Assembly: GCF_008124765.1 (NCBI RefSeq)
Contig: NZ_VNHS01000001.1
Coordinates: 682,001 to 746,000, forward strand
Direction of reading: 5' to 3'
DNA: 64,000 nucleotides
DNA from: Paenibacillus methanolicus
Lineage (GTDB): Bacteria; Bacillota; Bacilli; Paenibacillales; Paenibacillaceae
Position 1 is the first letter of the stretch. Each line of letters starts with the position of its first letter. The notes under the pieces are model-generated. The model made no database searches. It was not told the origin of the DNA and saw only the letters and a list, made by a program, of their open reading frames with translations. Of the stretch, positions 7,992 through 18,021 are shown piece after piece. The translations under genes were made by a program, and so were the position numbers.

Positions 7992-8825
7992 GTGAACAAT
8001 ACGAAACTTGCAGGCATGAATATTACATACAGGCATTATTCGCTCGATTATTTTTTGGAGTCGATGACGCAGCTGGGAATAAACCACATCGAGCTATGGG
8101 CGGGGGAACCGCATCTGTATGTTTACCGCAACGTCCTAGGCAATATCCGGTACATACGTCGGCAGCTAAAAGCGAGAGGGATGAAGCTTGTGTGCTTTAC
8201 ACCGGAGCAGTGCGTCTACCCTTACAATATTGCGGCTTCGGATGCAGGGTGGAGGCAGAAGAGCGTGGATTATTTTACGGAGAATTTATATGCCGCCGCA
8301 GAGCTGGAGACAGAGATGATGCTGCTCACATCCGGCATAGGAGACTTCGCAACACCTCTTGAGGAAGCGTTGGACTATGCCAGCGATTCGATCTATCGGA
8401 TAGCCCGGGTAGCCGAGCGGGAAGGCTTGACGGTTGTGCTGGAGCCGTTAACCAAGTTTGAATCGAACTTGATCACGGACCTAAACGGGATTAGGCGGGT
8501 GATGGATCAAATACAATCGCCTGCATTAAAGGGCATGATCGATACGGTCGCCATGCAACTGGCAGGTGAAGGTCCGGGAGATTACTTCGATGCGCTACCG
8601 GAGTTAGGTCATGTTCATCTAATCGACGGAGACGGCGTTTCGGATGCGCATTTAGGGCTGGATGACGGTGTCTTGGACTGGCGCTCTTGCCTCACAGCTC
8701 TGCAGAACAGCCAATACGACGGGGCTATTACGCTTGAAATTATGGGGTTCCGGTATTATGAGAACCCGCAGGAAGTGCTGATGAAATCGATCGCGGCATT
8801 AAGGGAATCGGGTTTCTTATCTTAA
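7992..8825 (+). CDS. frlC: Fructoselysine/psicoselysine 3-epimerase FrlC
   Basis: A 277-residue TIM-barrel protein of the xylose isomerase-like/AP-endonuclease-2 superfamily, matching the size of E. coli FrlC (276). Recognisable family blocks are ELWAGEPH, FTPEQCVYPYNIAA, LEPLTKFESN, MIDTVAM and HLIDGDGVSDAHL; the Glu, Asp and His residues there are the expected metal ligands. FrlC interconverts psicoselysine and fructoselysine, feeding the fructoselysine route. The start is uncertain: GTG 7992 directly abuts AAAGGGGG, while ATG 8016 (MNITYRHY) is also possible. It is first in the operon frlC-frlA-frlB-frlD-frlR, whose gene set equals the E. coli frl cluster in another order. Confidence 0.88.
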   Translation: MNNTKLAGMNITYRHYSLDYFLESMTQLGINHIELWAGEPHLYVYRNVLGNIRYIRRQLKARGMKLVCFTPEQCVYPYNIAASDAGWRQKSVDYFTENLYAAAELETEMMLLTSGIGDFATPLEEALDYASDSIYRIARVAEREGLTVVLEPLTKFESNLITDLNGIRRVMDQIQSPALKGMIDTVAMQLAGEGPGDYFDALPELGHVHLIDGDGVSDAHLGLDDGVLDWRSCLTALQNSQYDGAITLEIMGFRYYENPQEVLMKSIAALRESGFLS

Positions 8826-8834
8826 TCATGTTGA

Positions 8835-10191
<1,357 letters not shown>

Positions 10192-10244
10192 TTATTTAAA
10201 AATAAAAATTAGGAGCTCTGCTCCGATAAATGGAGGCCATACCG

Positions 10245-11258
10245 ATGTTGAAATTTGATGAAGCCTTATTTCTAAAGCTGGTAGAAGAAGAGGGACTTGC
10301 CTTCAGAGGGCAGATTGAGGCGATCGTCGATGGCCTTGCCAAGAGAGGCTACAGCAATCTTTTTCTGATTGGGGCCGGCGGCACGATTGCCATGATGTAT
10401 CCTTATGAATATATCCTGAAATCCAGCTCGTCCATTGAGGTGCACGCGGAGATCGCCGCTGAGTTCATGGTCATGAATCATCGCCGATTCAGTAAGGATT
10501 CGGTCTGTATCTTTACCTCCGTGTCTGGCACGACGCAAGAGACAGTGGCGGCGGCCGCTTACTGCAAGGAGCGGGGAGCGACGACGATCGCTTTGGTCGC
10601 CGAGCCGAATACGCCGCTGGCCGAGATTGTCGATCACTGCATCACGACAGGCTATGAGAAGCATTCTTTCGATACCTTCTTTATGCTGCTATATATGGTC
10701 ATTTTCCGGTTCATGCATCATAATAACGAATTCCCGGAATACGAGCAGTTTACGAAGGAAGTAGCCCTGCTGCCCCGCGCGATCCTGGATGCGGTCCAAG
10801 CTTTTGATAGCCAAGCGGAGGCTTTCGCCATTCGGCACAAAGACACCGGTTACCATATGATGGTCGGCGCGGGCAACCTCTGGGGCAACACGTACTCCTA
10901 CGCGATGTGCATCCTGGAGGAAATGCAGTGGATTCACGCGAAATCGATACACGCGGCGGAGTTCTTCCACGGCACGCTGGAGCTGGTGGTGGAGGATACG
11001 AGCGTGATTCTGTTAAAAGGCGAGGATGAAACAAGGCCGCTAATCGAACGCGTGGAACGTTTTGCGGAGAAAATAACGAAACAGCTGACGGTGATCGATA
11101 CGAAGGACTTTGCAATGCCAGGCATCAGCGAAACGTTCCGCAAGCATTTCGCGGTCAGTATCAACTGGGCGGTACTCAGCCGAATCAGTGTCTACCTGGA
11201 GCAAGAAAGAAACCATCCGCTGACGCTGAGAAGGTACTACCGACAGATGGAATATTAA
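10245..11258 (+). CDS. frlB: Fructoselysine-6-phosphate deglycase FrlB (SIS domain)
   Basis: A double SIS-domain sugar isomerase-like protein of 337 residues (E. coli FrlB: 340). It contains LIGAGGT, the second SIS block (VGAGNLWGNTYSYAMCILEEMQW), the EFFHGTLELV segment that corresponds to EFRHGPLEIV in E. coli FrlB, and the shared C-terminus RRYYRQMEY. It splits fructoselysine 6-phosphate into glucose 6-phosphate and lysine in the cytosol. An open frame extends back to ATG 10230, but TGGAGG at 10231-10236 places the start at ATG 10245 (MLKFDEALF). It lies between the permease and the kinase in one operon. Confidence 0.88.
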   Translation: MLKFDEALFLKLVEEEGLAFRGQIEAIVDGLAKRGYSNLFLIGAGGTIAMMYPYEYILKSSSSIEVHAEIAAEFMVMNHRRFSKDSVCIFTSVSGTTQETVAAAAYCKERGATTIALVAEPNTPLAEIVDHCITTGYEKHSFDTFFMLLYMVIFRFMHHNNEFPEYEQFTKEVALLPRAILDAVQAFDSQAEAFAIRHKDTGYHMMVGAGNLWGNTYSYAMCILEEMQWIHAKSIHAAEFFHGTLELVVEDTSVILLKGEDETRPLIERVERFAEKITKQLTVIDTKDFAMPGISETFRKHFAVSINWAVLSRISVYLEQERNHPLTLRRYYRQMEY

Positions 11259-11270
11259 TAATCGGCGCGG

Positions 11271-11287
11271 GCACTACATCGTAGTGC
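11271..11287 (+). terminator. Intercistronic hairpin between frlB and frlD
   Basis: GCACTAC-ATC-GTAGTGC forms a perfect 7-bp stem with a tight loop, followed by TCCTTCTTTAG. It may be a weak attenuator lowering kinase expression or an mRNA-stabilising structure. Confidence 0.5.
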
Positions 11288-11322
11288 TCCTTCTTTAGTC
11301 TGAATGGGAAGGCGGAAGCAAG

Positions 11323-12105
11323 ATGAGAATCGTGACAGTCGGTGACAACTGCATGGATGTGTACCTGGCAACCGGTAAAGCCTACCCTGGAGGCAATCCC
11401 GTCAATGTGGCGGTCTATTTGCAAGCATTAGGGGCAGAAACGGCTTATATCGGATGGGTCGGAGACGATGCATATGGAGAGATCATGATCGAGGCTATTC
11501 GTGGCAAAGGCATCAATACCTCCCACATGTTAAGAAAAGCAGGTAATACAGCGGTAACCGATGTGGAAATGGTCGGTAATGACCGAAAGTTCGGCGACTA
11601 CGATGAGGGCGTGATGGCTGCCTTTTCGCTCACAGCGGAAGAGATCGAATTTGTTCAAGGCTTCCAACTTGTCCATGCAGGCATTTGGGGGCATGCCGAT
11701 TCCTACTATCCGTCCTTTAAAAAGAGGGGACTTCTCACCTCCTTTGATTTCTCGGATCATCTGGACAGTGAGCTTGTGCAGACCTTAATGCCCTACGTGG
11801 ATTTCCCTTTCTTTTCGTATTCGCAGGATGACGCATATATCCGCGGACTTTTAAGGGAGGCCAAACAAAGGGGGGCGAAGGTCGCCGTGGCCACCTTGGG
11901 TGAGAATGGTTCGCTCGCTTTTGATGGGGAGCAATTCTACCGGCAGGGGATCGTGGAGGTAAACGTGATCGATACGATGGGAGCGGGGGACTCGTTCATA
12001 GCCGGGTTTGTATACGGCACAGTGGAAGGTCGCTCCATTCAAAATTGCCTCGCATTAGGCGCTCAGACAGCCGCGAAGACCATTGGGTATTTCGGGGCAT
12101 GGTGA
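11323..12105 (+). CDS. frlD: Fructoselysine 6-kinase FrlD (PfkB family)
   Basis: A 260-residue PfkB/ribokinase-family sugar kinase, the length of E. coli FrlD (261). Blocks shared with FrlD are GDNCMDVY, GGNPVNVAVY, WVGDDAYG, FGDYDEGVMA, FDFSDHLDS, TLGENGS and the C-terminal signature VIDTMGAGDSFIAGF with the catalytic Asp; both proteins end in GAW. It phosphorylates fructoselysine on C6 with ATP to give the substrate of FrlB. ATG 11323 follows GGAAGGCGGAAG. Confidence 0.92.
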   Translation: MRIVTVGDNCMDVYLATGKAYPGGNPVNVAVYLQALGAETAYIGWVGDDAYGEIMIEAIRGKGINTSHMLRKAGNTAVTDVEMVGNDRKFGDYDEGVMAAFSLTAEEIEFVQGFQLVHAGIWGHADSYYPSFKKRGLLTSFDFSDHLDSELVQTLMPYVDFPFFSYSQDDAYIRGLLREAKQRGAKVAVATLGENGSLAFDGEQFYRQGIVEVNVIDTMGAGDSFIAGFVYGTVEGRSIQNCLALGAQTAAKTIGYFGAW

Positions 12106-12172
12106 CTACGAGCCTGCCATCAAGGTATAATAGAAACATAATATGACCTTCGATGGATAGGATGAACACTGG

Positions 12173-12901
12173 ATGAGTTTAAATCCTTCAAGCCCTCAGC
12201 CGCTGTATATGCAGATTAGGCAAATGCTGAAGAATGATATTCAGCAAGGGCGGTATAAGCCCGACGAGCAGATCCCGACGGAAGCCGAGCTTTGCGGACT
12301 CTATAACGTCAGCCGGATAACCGTGCGTAAAGCGATCGAGGAACTCGTGCGGGAGGGGACCTTGACGCGCATTACCCGCAAAGGAACTTTCGTGGCCTCG
12401 AATAAGTTCCACAATGAACTGTTGTCTGTAAGCGGATTCTCGGAATTCAGCTATCAACTGGGCATGATCCCGAATTCCCGCATTCTAAGAAGCGAAGTAA
12501 TTCCGGCGTCTGCGGATGTGGCCGGACATCTTCTCATCGAAGAAGGTAGCCCCGTGCTGGAGCTAGAGCGACTGATGTATGTCAATGATCGCCCGCTATT
12601 CTATGATATCGCGCATTATTCGCTTACGCGTTTTCCGGACTTGGAGAAGAAGATCGCCATGAACGAATCGACGTACAAAATTCTCATCGAGGATTACCGT
12701 ACCGAGATTGTGAGCAACGACAAAATCATTGACGTGATTGGCGCGACGAAAGAATACGCCAAATTGCTGGAGTGCGATATCGGAGCGAATCTATTCCGGA
12801 TTCTGAAAGTCGCCTTTGACGTGAATGACGAGCCCGTTCATTTGTCCACTTTCATGTGCGAGACGAGTCGGGTTAATCTAACGGTACATCGGGCCAAATA
12901 A
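12173..12901 (+). CDS. frlR: GntR/UTRA-family regulator FrlR
   Basis: A 242-residue GntR-family repressor (E. coli FrlR: 243). The winged helix (residues about 8-72, with IPTEAELCGLYNVSRITVRKAIEELV) is followed by a UTRA ligand-binding domain (about 95-235). It should respond to fructoselysine or its phosphate and control the frl genes. It is the last gene of the cluster, 67 bases after frlD. A TATAAT at 12126-12131 without a good -35 could supply weak separate transcription. A strong terminator follows. Confidence 0.9.
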   Translation: MSLNPSSPQPLYMQIRQMLKNDIQQGRYKPDEQIPTEAELCGLYNVSRITVRKAIEELVREGTLTRITRKGTFVASNKFHNELLSVSGFSEFSYQLGMIPNSRILRSEVIPASADVAGHLLIEEGSPVLELERLMYVNDRPLFYDIAHYSLTRFPDLEKKIAMNESTYKILIEDYRTEIVSNDKIIDVIGATKEYAKLLECDIGANLFRILKVAFDVNDEPVHLSTFMCETSRVNLTVHRAK

Positions 12902-12935
12902 TTGGGGACCAATATAAACAAAAAATCAAGAAGCG

Positions 12936-12973
12936 AAAAACCAGCGGCTCAATACTCGAGCAGCTGGTTTTTT
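12936..12973 (+). terminator. Rho-independent terminator of the frl operon
   Basis: AAAAACCAGC (12936-12945) pairs perfectly with GCTGGTTTTT (12963-12972), with an inner CTC/GAG pairing and a T run in the 3' arm. The A-rich 5' arm makes it potentially bidirectional. Confidence 0.9.
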
Positions 12974-12975
12974 AT

Positions 12976-13167
12976 GCTAGATGGGCTTTAAAACGGCTTG
13001 CAAGACGGGGAGAATTTGAAGCGAACGTATATGCATGCCAACTCCTTGATAACGGTGCCCCATTGGATTTCATCCCAGGTATGTTTGGTCATGAGAAAGC
13101 ATCGACCACTCAAATCTACGTACAGCTCTGCGGCGAACGTCGTAGAGAACTTTATCGATGTTTTTAG
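12976..13167 (+). pseudogene. Tyrosine recombinase/integrase C-terminal remnant
   Basis: The plus frame ending in TAG 13165-13167 reads through CQLLDNGAPLDFI, MFGHEKASTTQIYVQL and GERRRELY. This is the end of a XerC/XerD-like phage integrase: the LGHxxxxTTxxY block with the presumed catalytic Tyr in TTQIY and the upstream GH. The box II HxLRHT segment that should precede CQLLDNGA is degraded (EFEANVY), and no start or N-terminal core domain exists upstream because the frl terminator is immediately adjacent. It is a truncated, inactive remnant. Confidence 0.65.
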
Positions 13168-13175
13168 TTTATATT

Positions 13176-13205
13176 GCGGCGGATACCCGATTTGAAATCC
13201 GCCGC
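13176..13205. terminator. Perfect 9-bp hairpin after the integrase remnant
   Basis: GCGGCGGAT (13176-13184) pairs with ATCCGCCGC (13197-13205) around a 12-base loop. No T run follows, so its role as a terminator is uncertain. Confidence 0.4.
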
Positions 13206-13234
13206 GGCTCAACTAAAGACAGGATAGTTCCAAT

Positions 13235-14259
13235 ATGTGTTATTATTGTTTTGAATTGATTTTGTTTGTTGTGAGAGGTGGGGATTTATTGATTTGGGGT
13301 ACCGGAATCCCAGTACTTTCTTTAGCAATAATATTATTTTTATTAATTAGGACACTCTTCAAGAAAACTTCAAGTCTTGGTGCACTGCTTGTCTTTACCG
13401 AACCTTACAGCGAAGCACGTTACAAGTTTCAATTCACGATGCCGGCCTACGGCGAAGCGTTCGACGGCACCTTTAAGCCGATCACACCTGGCACTTATGA
13501 CCTCTACATCGACACCGGTTGGAGTGGATCCTCCCAGCGCGTTGCGGTCGCTCCTCCAGCCGCTCCTACGCTGTCCATCAACGGTGTCGCGGTGAACGAT
13601 TCGGCGCTTGCACCGATCGTCTCGAACGGCGTCATGCTGCTGCCGATGCGCGCGCTTGCGGAATCGTTCGGCTGGTACGTGAGATGGAACGCTGCGCATA
13701 AGCCGCATTCGTTTCAACGCAGCCTGATACGCAGGGAATCAACCCAGGAAGCGGTGGCATGCCGTCGCTATGGGTGAACGGCAAGCAGCTTATCGGCGCG
13801 AACGCCAAGCCGGTGATCAAGAAGGGACGCGTCTACTTGCCGCTGCGCGCGACGTCGGAAGCGTTTGGTTTTCAGCTGACGTGGACGCCAAGCGTGCGCG
13901 GCACGCTGCTCGTCTTCAAGCCGCAGCTGCTCGATGAAGGCGTGTACGCAGGAGAAGCGAAGAAGTTGGCCGCCACGAAGCTCCTGAACAGCTATGTAAA
14001 CGCCATGAACAGTCGCGATGCCGTTGCGCTCGGCCGAATGTTTGTGAAGGACGGCACACCGGCACAGTTGTTCGAGATCATTGGCCAACGGCTCATTACG
14101 GGCATCCGCTCCGTGACGTTCGAAGACCGTCCCGGTGACGCACTGCTGGCGTATGTGACGTTCAGCTACCTGTTCGATCCGTACGGAAATAAGTCGGGCA
14201 CTCAAGGAATTGTGTTCATGCAGGAAAATGGCGCGTGGAAGATCTCGGACGTCGACTGA
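13235..14259 (+). pseudogene. Stalk-domain (copper amine oxidase N-terminal-like) protein, frameshifted
   Basis: Two overlapping frames (13235-13777 and 13759-14259) together encode one protein. The first has a hydrophobic N-terminus, then SINGVAVN and VMLLPMRALAESFGWYVRW, the first half of a Cu_amine_oxidN1/stalk domain. The second has LWVNGKQL and RVYLPLRATSEAFGFQLTW, its second half, then an NTF2/SnoaL-like tail ending in AWKISDVD. The frame change falls between about 13698 and 13758. The N-terminal 45 residues look unlike a normal signal peptide and join abruptly to the sandwich domain, suggesting a second rearrangement. This is a broken gene unless the base call is wrong. It lies beside the integrase remnant. 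Confidence 0.65.
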
Positions 14260-14568
14260 ATGACTGATTAACGCGGAAATGAGGGAACCGACAGTCTCGG
14301 ACGATGACCATGGCTTTTCCGAATATAGCCACCAAACTTTACGAGTGCTCTGCCTTTTAAACTGCACCATTCCATTTGTATAATGACCGTACCCACACAC
14401 AGCGTCATTTAGGATTGTTGCAACGTCAGGTAGTCAAGCCAGTCGAACCGAATTCATAATCAACCCACTAGTGATGGTCTGTGACGATCTCATATTTACG
14501 TTTGTCCTCCTATAGGTCATATAGGTAAGCGAATGAGATAAATTAAGATAAAAGAACGGTGGAATGAA
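14260..14568. other. Intergenic region before the DUF2262-like gene
   Basis: About 310 bases, AT-rich toward the right end. No gene, repeat or clear terminator was seen. Confidence 0.5.
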
Positions 14569-15381
14569 ATGGGAAAAGGGAAAGATAAAGAAATAATGGA
14601 GTTCAATGCGCGTTTTGATGACGAGATTGTTGAGATTGCCGGCGTTACAGAAGCTTGCGGTATCGGAGCTGGCAAAGGAATGGGTCAAGTCATGTGGAAC
14701 CCGTCCATTAATTTAATTGCGTGGAAACGGATAGGGGAAGATGAACCACTTATACGTGATAGAACATGCTTGGAATGGCTTGTAAGCAATAGCGAACTAT
14801 CAAAAGCAAAAGAGGTCCTTCAAGCAAACAGTCTGGTAAGGTTGAACGTCCGAATTGGAGAAAAATCCCTTATGCTTATTGAAGTTCTTGATCCATCATA
14901 TCAAGATAAAGAATTGAATGTGGTATTAGAGGAATCCTTCAAACCCGTTTTCTATCATGATGAGACGTTAGGTCAATTTGAATTGGATAAGACGATTGAT
15001 TTATTTGAAAAAGAAGTTCAATTCGATGGCGGAAGGGCAGTACTCTACTTTGATTGGCAATCGGATGAAGACCAAATGAAGTTGGCGCTTCAAACAGCCT
15101 ATTCGTTGTTTGGTGATCAGGAAGGGTGGAACAAGAGACTAAAAGCGTATGCGGCAAATGAATTGCTCGATTTGGCAAATGATTGGTTAGAGCAAGAAGA
15201 TGAACCTCAGTACGAAGAAATAACGGAAGAGATATTCATCAACTCGATTAAAATCTGGACAATTTCTGTCTTTCCAGACGGCAGATTCACTGTTTATTAT
15301 TCAGACGGAGACTTGTTCGGGGGGCATTCGATTTGTGTTAGCGGGAACATCAGCGGTGATTTTGAATCAGCCCACATTTGA
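14569..15381 (+). CDS. DUF2262-like protein
   Basis: A 270-residue soluble protein. The C-terminal 130 residues resemble DUF2262: ALQTAYSLFGDQEGWNKRLKAY, then ELLDLANDWLEQEDE, ITEEIFINSIKIWTISVFPDG and a closing YYSDGDLFGGHSICVSG. The N-terminal half has no recognised domain. ATG 14569 follows GGTGGAATGAA. It stands alone between a broken gene and a convergent AraC gene. Function unknown; a role as an immunity-type protein is only a guess from its small acidic character. Confidence 0.65.
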   Translation: MGKGKDKEIMEFNARFDDEIVEIAGVTEACGIGAGKGMGQVMWNPSINLIAWKRIGEDEPLIRDRTCLEWLVSNSELSKAKEVLQANSLVRLNVRIGEKSLMLIEVLDPSYQDKELNVVLEESFKPVFYHDETLGQFELDKTIDLFEKEVQFDGGRAVLYFDWQSDEDQMKLALQTAYSLFGDQEGWNKRLKAYAANELLDLANDWLEQEDEPQYEEITEEIFINSIKIWTISVFPDGRFTVYYSDGDLFGGHSICVSGNISGDFESAHI

Positions 15382-15442
15382 AACAGAAACCTAGAATTGG
15401 TCTCGAGCTCGACTCCGAAGACGCGGGTAGCTGGACTTCGAT

Positions 15443-16207
15443 CTACACCCGATTGGCCCTTCTGTACAAGGAAGGGCTTATTTTCATATGCTTCGAGAAC
15501 ACCCGGCTGAAGTAAAACGCGTTCTGGTAGCCGCACCGGTCCGCAATCGCTTCTAACGTATCGTCCGTTTCGACGAGCAACTTGCCGGCTTTGGCGAGGC
15601 GGACGGAGGTGGCGAATTGGATGGGCGACACGCCATATGCGGCTTGGAACCGGATGCTCAGCTGGGGGGCGCTTATGCCGAAGCGGAGGGCAATCGCCTG
15701 AACGGAGAAATCCGTCTCGCAGGCTTGCCGTTCCATAAGAGCGGCTGCCCGGTGCATAACCGGATCAAGCGTTCGGCGTCGCTGATCTTGCGCCATCGCA
15801 TATTCCCGCTTGGAAAGAAATAATAAATCTCCGATCAAATGCTCGATATCCGGATGCAGCTCATACGGATACTCGGCGCGCAGCCGGATTAAATAGTCGT
15901 AGGTCGAGCTTAGGCGCTGCACGTCGCGGATGCGTATTTTTCCGGGAGGCAGCTCCAATTCGCCGCTTAACTCCGCAAAGTGAAACGAACTTGGCTGAAG
16001 CATCCGTCTTCTTAGAAGCATGCCGGGCGGGCAGAACAGAAGCTCGCCGTATTCGGCTTCTCCGCTTGTCGACTCCTCGCCTTCGATCGTAAAGGAGATA
16101 TGTCCGGACTGGACCGCCAGCACCGCCCAACCCTTATACCGATCCTCCGGATACCGGAATTGCTCCATGCCGCCGTTGTAGGAATAAGCCAGTACCTGCA
16201 TGCGCAT
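15443..16207 (-). CDS. AraC-family transcriptional regulator with cupin-like sensor
   Basis: A 254-residue one-component regulator. The N-terminal half resembles an AraC cupin arm (GELLFCPPGMLLRR). The C-terminal half carries two helix-turn-helix motifs (FSVQAIALRFGISAPQLSIRFQAAYGVSP and LEAIADRCGYQNAFYFSRVFSKHMKISP). The start ATG at 16207 follows AGGGGGACG. It is divergent from the PhyH-family dioxygenase gene at 16346 with about 140 bases between, so it is the likely activator of that gene. Confidence 0.9.
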   Translation of the reverse strand: MRMQVLAYSYNGGMEQFRYPEDRYKGWAVLAVQSGHISFTIEGEESTSGEAEYGELLFCPPGMLLRRRMLQPSSFHFAELSGELELPPGKIRIRDVQRLSSTYDYLIRLRAEYPYELHPDIEHLIGDLLFLSKREYAMAQDQRRRTLDPVMHRAAALMERQACETDFSVQAIALRFGISAPQLSIRFQAAYGVSPIQFATSVRLAKAGKLLVETDDTLEAIADRCGYQNAFYFSRVFSKHMKISPSLYRRANRV

Positions 16208-16345
16208 CGTCCCCCTGCGAAAAAAAGTATATGAAATCTTATAAACCGATGCATGTTAATGCCAACATACATGACTTATCATGACATTACAAGGGATGAC
16301 CGAATACGGTTATTCGAAAAAAAAACAAATGGAGGGAACGACGAC

Positions 16346-17116
16346 ATGAAGCAGTCGGTCAACATTTTATCCTATGAAGAGCTGGAAACTTACCAAAATC
16401 AGGGGTATCTCGTGCTGAGGAACGTGTTCACGGAGGCGGAGGCGAAGGTGATGCAGACCGAATGCGACAAGCTGCTTACGCTTGAGCGCTACACGGATAC
16501 GAAGAACGTCCGCGCCGGCTACAAACGTTATGCCAACGGAGACGTCAAAATCGAACGGTTCGACCCGGTTCACGACATATCGCCGGTATTCGCCGATCTC
16601 GTGCGGGACGAACGCATACTGGCTCCTCTGCGCGATATCTATCTCGACGAACCGCTGCTTTTTAAGGATAAGCTGATCTTTAAGCTTCCGGGCGCCAACG
16701 GGTATTCGATGCACCAGGACGCGTCATGGTGGCAGGGTTTCTCGATGGAAGGGCTGGTCTCGGTCATGGTTGCCATCGACGGGGCGTCAACCGAGAACGG
16801 CGGACTGGAACTGTTCCCCGGCTATCACGACCGGCTCCGATCGACACCGGGCGAGCTCCGAAACATGAACGAGGCGGAGATTGCCGAGATCGACCCTGCA
16901 AGCGGAGAGATCGTCGAGACGAATCCGGGCGACGTCATTCTGTTTCATTCCTTCACTCCGCATCAGAGCGGACCGAACTTATCCGAAAGCAGCCGGAAAC
17001 AGCTGTATCTCACGTATTCTCCCTCGAAGAACGGGCAGCTGTACCAAGCGCATTACCAGCATTTTCAGCGGTACGCGCTGGCCGGGAAGGACACGAACGA
17101 CTATTATTTCCTGTAA
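16346..17116 (+). CDS. Phytanoyl-CoA dioxygenase (PhyH)-family protein
   Basis: A 256-residue Fe(II)/2-oxoglutarate-dependent oxygenase of the PhyH family. The iron ligands are visible as the His and Asp of MHQDASWW and the distal His of LFHSFTPHQSGPN, with the 2-oxoglutarate-binding Arg expected in SSRKQLYLTY. Such enzymes hydroxylate small metabolites; the substrate is unknown here. GGAGGG (16331-16336) sets the start at ATG 16346, although the frame is open back to 16253. The divergent AraC gene is the probable regulator. Confidence 0.88.
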   Translation: MKQSVNILSYEELETYQNQGYLVLRNVFTEAEAKVMQTECDKLLTLERYTDTKNVRAGYKRYANGDVKIERFDPVHDISPVFADLVRDERILAPLRDIYLDEPLLFKDKLIFKLPGANGYSMHQDASWWQGFSMEGLVSVMVAIDGASTENGGLELFPGYHDRLRSTPGELRNMNEAEIAEIDPASGEIVETNPGDVILFHSFTPHQSGPNLSESSRKQLYLTYSPSKNGQLYQAHYQHFQRYALAGKDTNDYYFL

Positions 17117-17226
17117 CAATCACCGGCCTTCTCCGCAATCGGAGAGGGCTGTTTCACCATCGGGCGGGTGGTGACAACGGTTACATGCACACGCTATAGT
17201 AAGAGAACGGAAACATAAGGGAACGA

Positions 17227-18021
17227 TTGGGGAGATCGCCAATATACACCTGTATGATCGTCGAAGACGAAGAGCTGATTCGCGAAGGGATGAAGATGGG
17301 CATCGATTGGTCTTCTTACGGGCTGACGCTCGCGGCAGCGGCGGCCGACGGCAAGGAGGCGCTTGAGCTGGCTGTTCGCCTGCGGCCGGATATCGTGCTC
17401 ACCGACGTCGTGATGAAAGAGATGGACGGCATCGAACTGGTTCGCCGTCTGCGCACCGATATACCGGATAAAGACATCCGCGTCATCATGATCAGCGGGC
17501 ATGAGAAAGTCGATTATATCAAGTCGGCGCTGAAGCTTCAGGTGATCGATTATTTGCTGAAGCCGTTCCACGACGAAGAGCTGGGAGACGTGCTGCGCCG
17601 GGTCGTAGCGAGTCTTGATGCGGAGCGGAAGCAGCTGGAACGAGTCCGCATCCTGGAACGGCGGCTTGGGCACGAAGAGGTCGATCCGAACGGTTCAGAC
17701 CAGCGGAAGTCCGTCAGAGCCGTTAAAGCGTATATTCAAAACGCCTTCCGGGAGGAGTTGACGCTCGCTCAGCTTGCCGCCCAGGTGCACCTGTCGCCCA
17801 ATTATTTGGCGAATCTGTTTAAGAAGGAAACGGGGGTTACGCTTAACGACTATATCACTGAGATTCGTCTGGCGGAGGCGAAGCGGCTGCTTCGGGAGGA
17901 GCCCGGCATCTTAGTGTTTGACGTGGCGGAACGTGTCGGGTATAAGGACGGGAAATATTTCACGAAGCTGTTCAAGCGCGAGGTCGGCCTGAATCCAAGC
18001 GAATTCAGGGAGCGCGTATGA
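17227..18021 (+). CDS. Response regulator with AraC-type output (YesN-like)
   Basis: A 264-residue two-component response regulator. The receiver domain (about residues 8-125) has the acidic pocket VEDEE, the phosphoacceptor Asp in LTDVVMKEMDG and the conserved Lys in LKPF. The AraC output (about 165-264) has two helix-turn-helix motifs (LTLAQLAAQVHLSPNYLANLFKKETGVT and VFDVAERVGYKDGKYFTKLFKREVGLNPSEF). It is short for a YesN protein because the usual linker is nearly absent. TTG 17227 is the best start, with ATG 17254 an alternative that would remove the N-terminal strand. It overlaps the sensor kinase gene by 4 bases. The shared promoter element at 19828 and 24821 is its likely target. Confidence 0.9.
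   Translation: MGRSPIYTCMIVEDEELIREGMKMGIDWSSYGLTLAAAAADGKEALELAVRLRPDIVLTDVVMKEMDGIELVRRLRTDIPDKDIRVIMISGHEKVDYIKSALKLQVIDYLLKPFHDEELGDVLRRVVASLDAERKQLERVRILERRLGHEEVDPNGSDQRKSVRAVKAYIQNAFREELTLAQLAAQVHLSPNYLANLFKKETGVTLNDYITEIRLAEAKRLLREEPGILVFDVAERVGYKDGKYFTKLFKREVGLNPSEFRERV

Noticed and set aside
7844..8362. Plus-strand frame overlapping the start of frlC
   Set aside because: It overlaps frlC in another frame and covers the promoter and cre site; frlC has strong family similarity.
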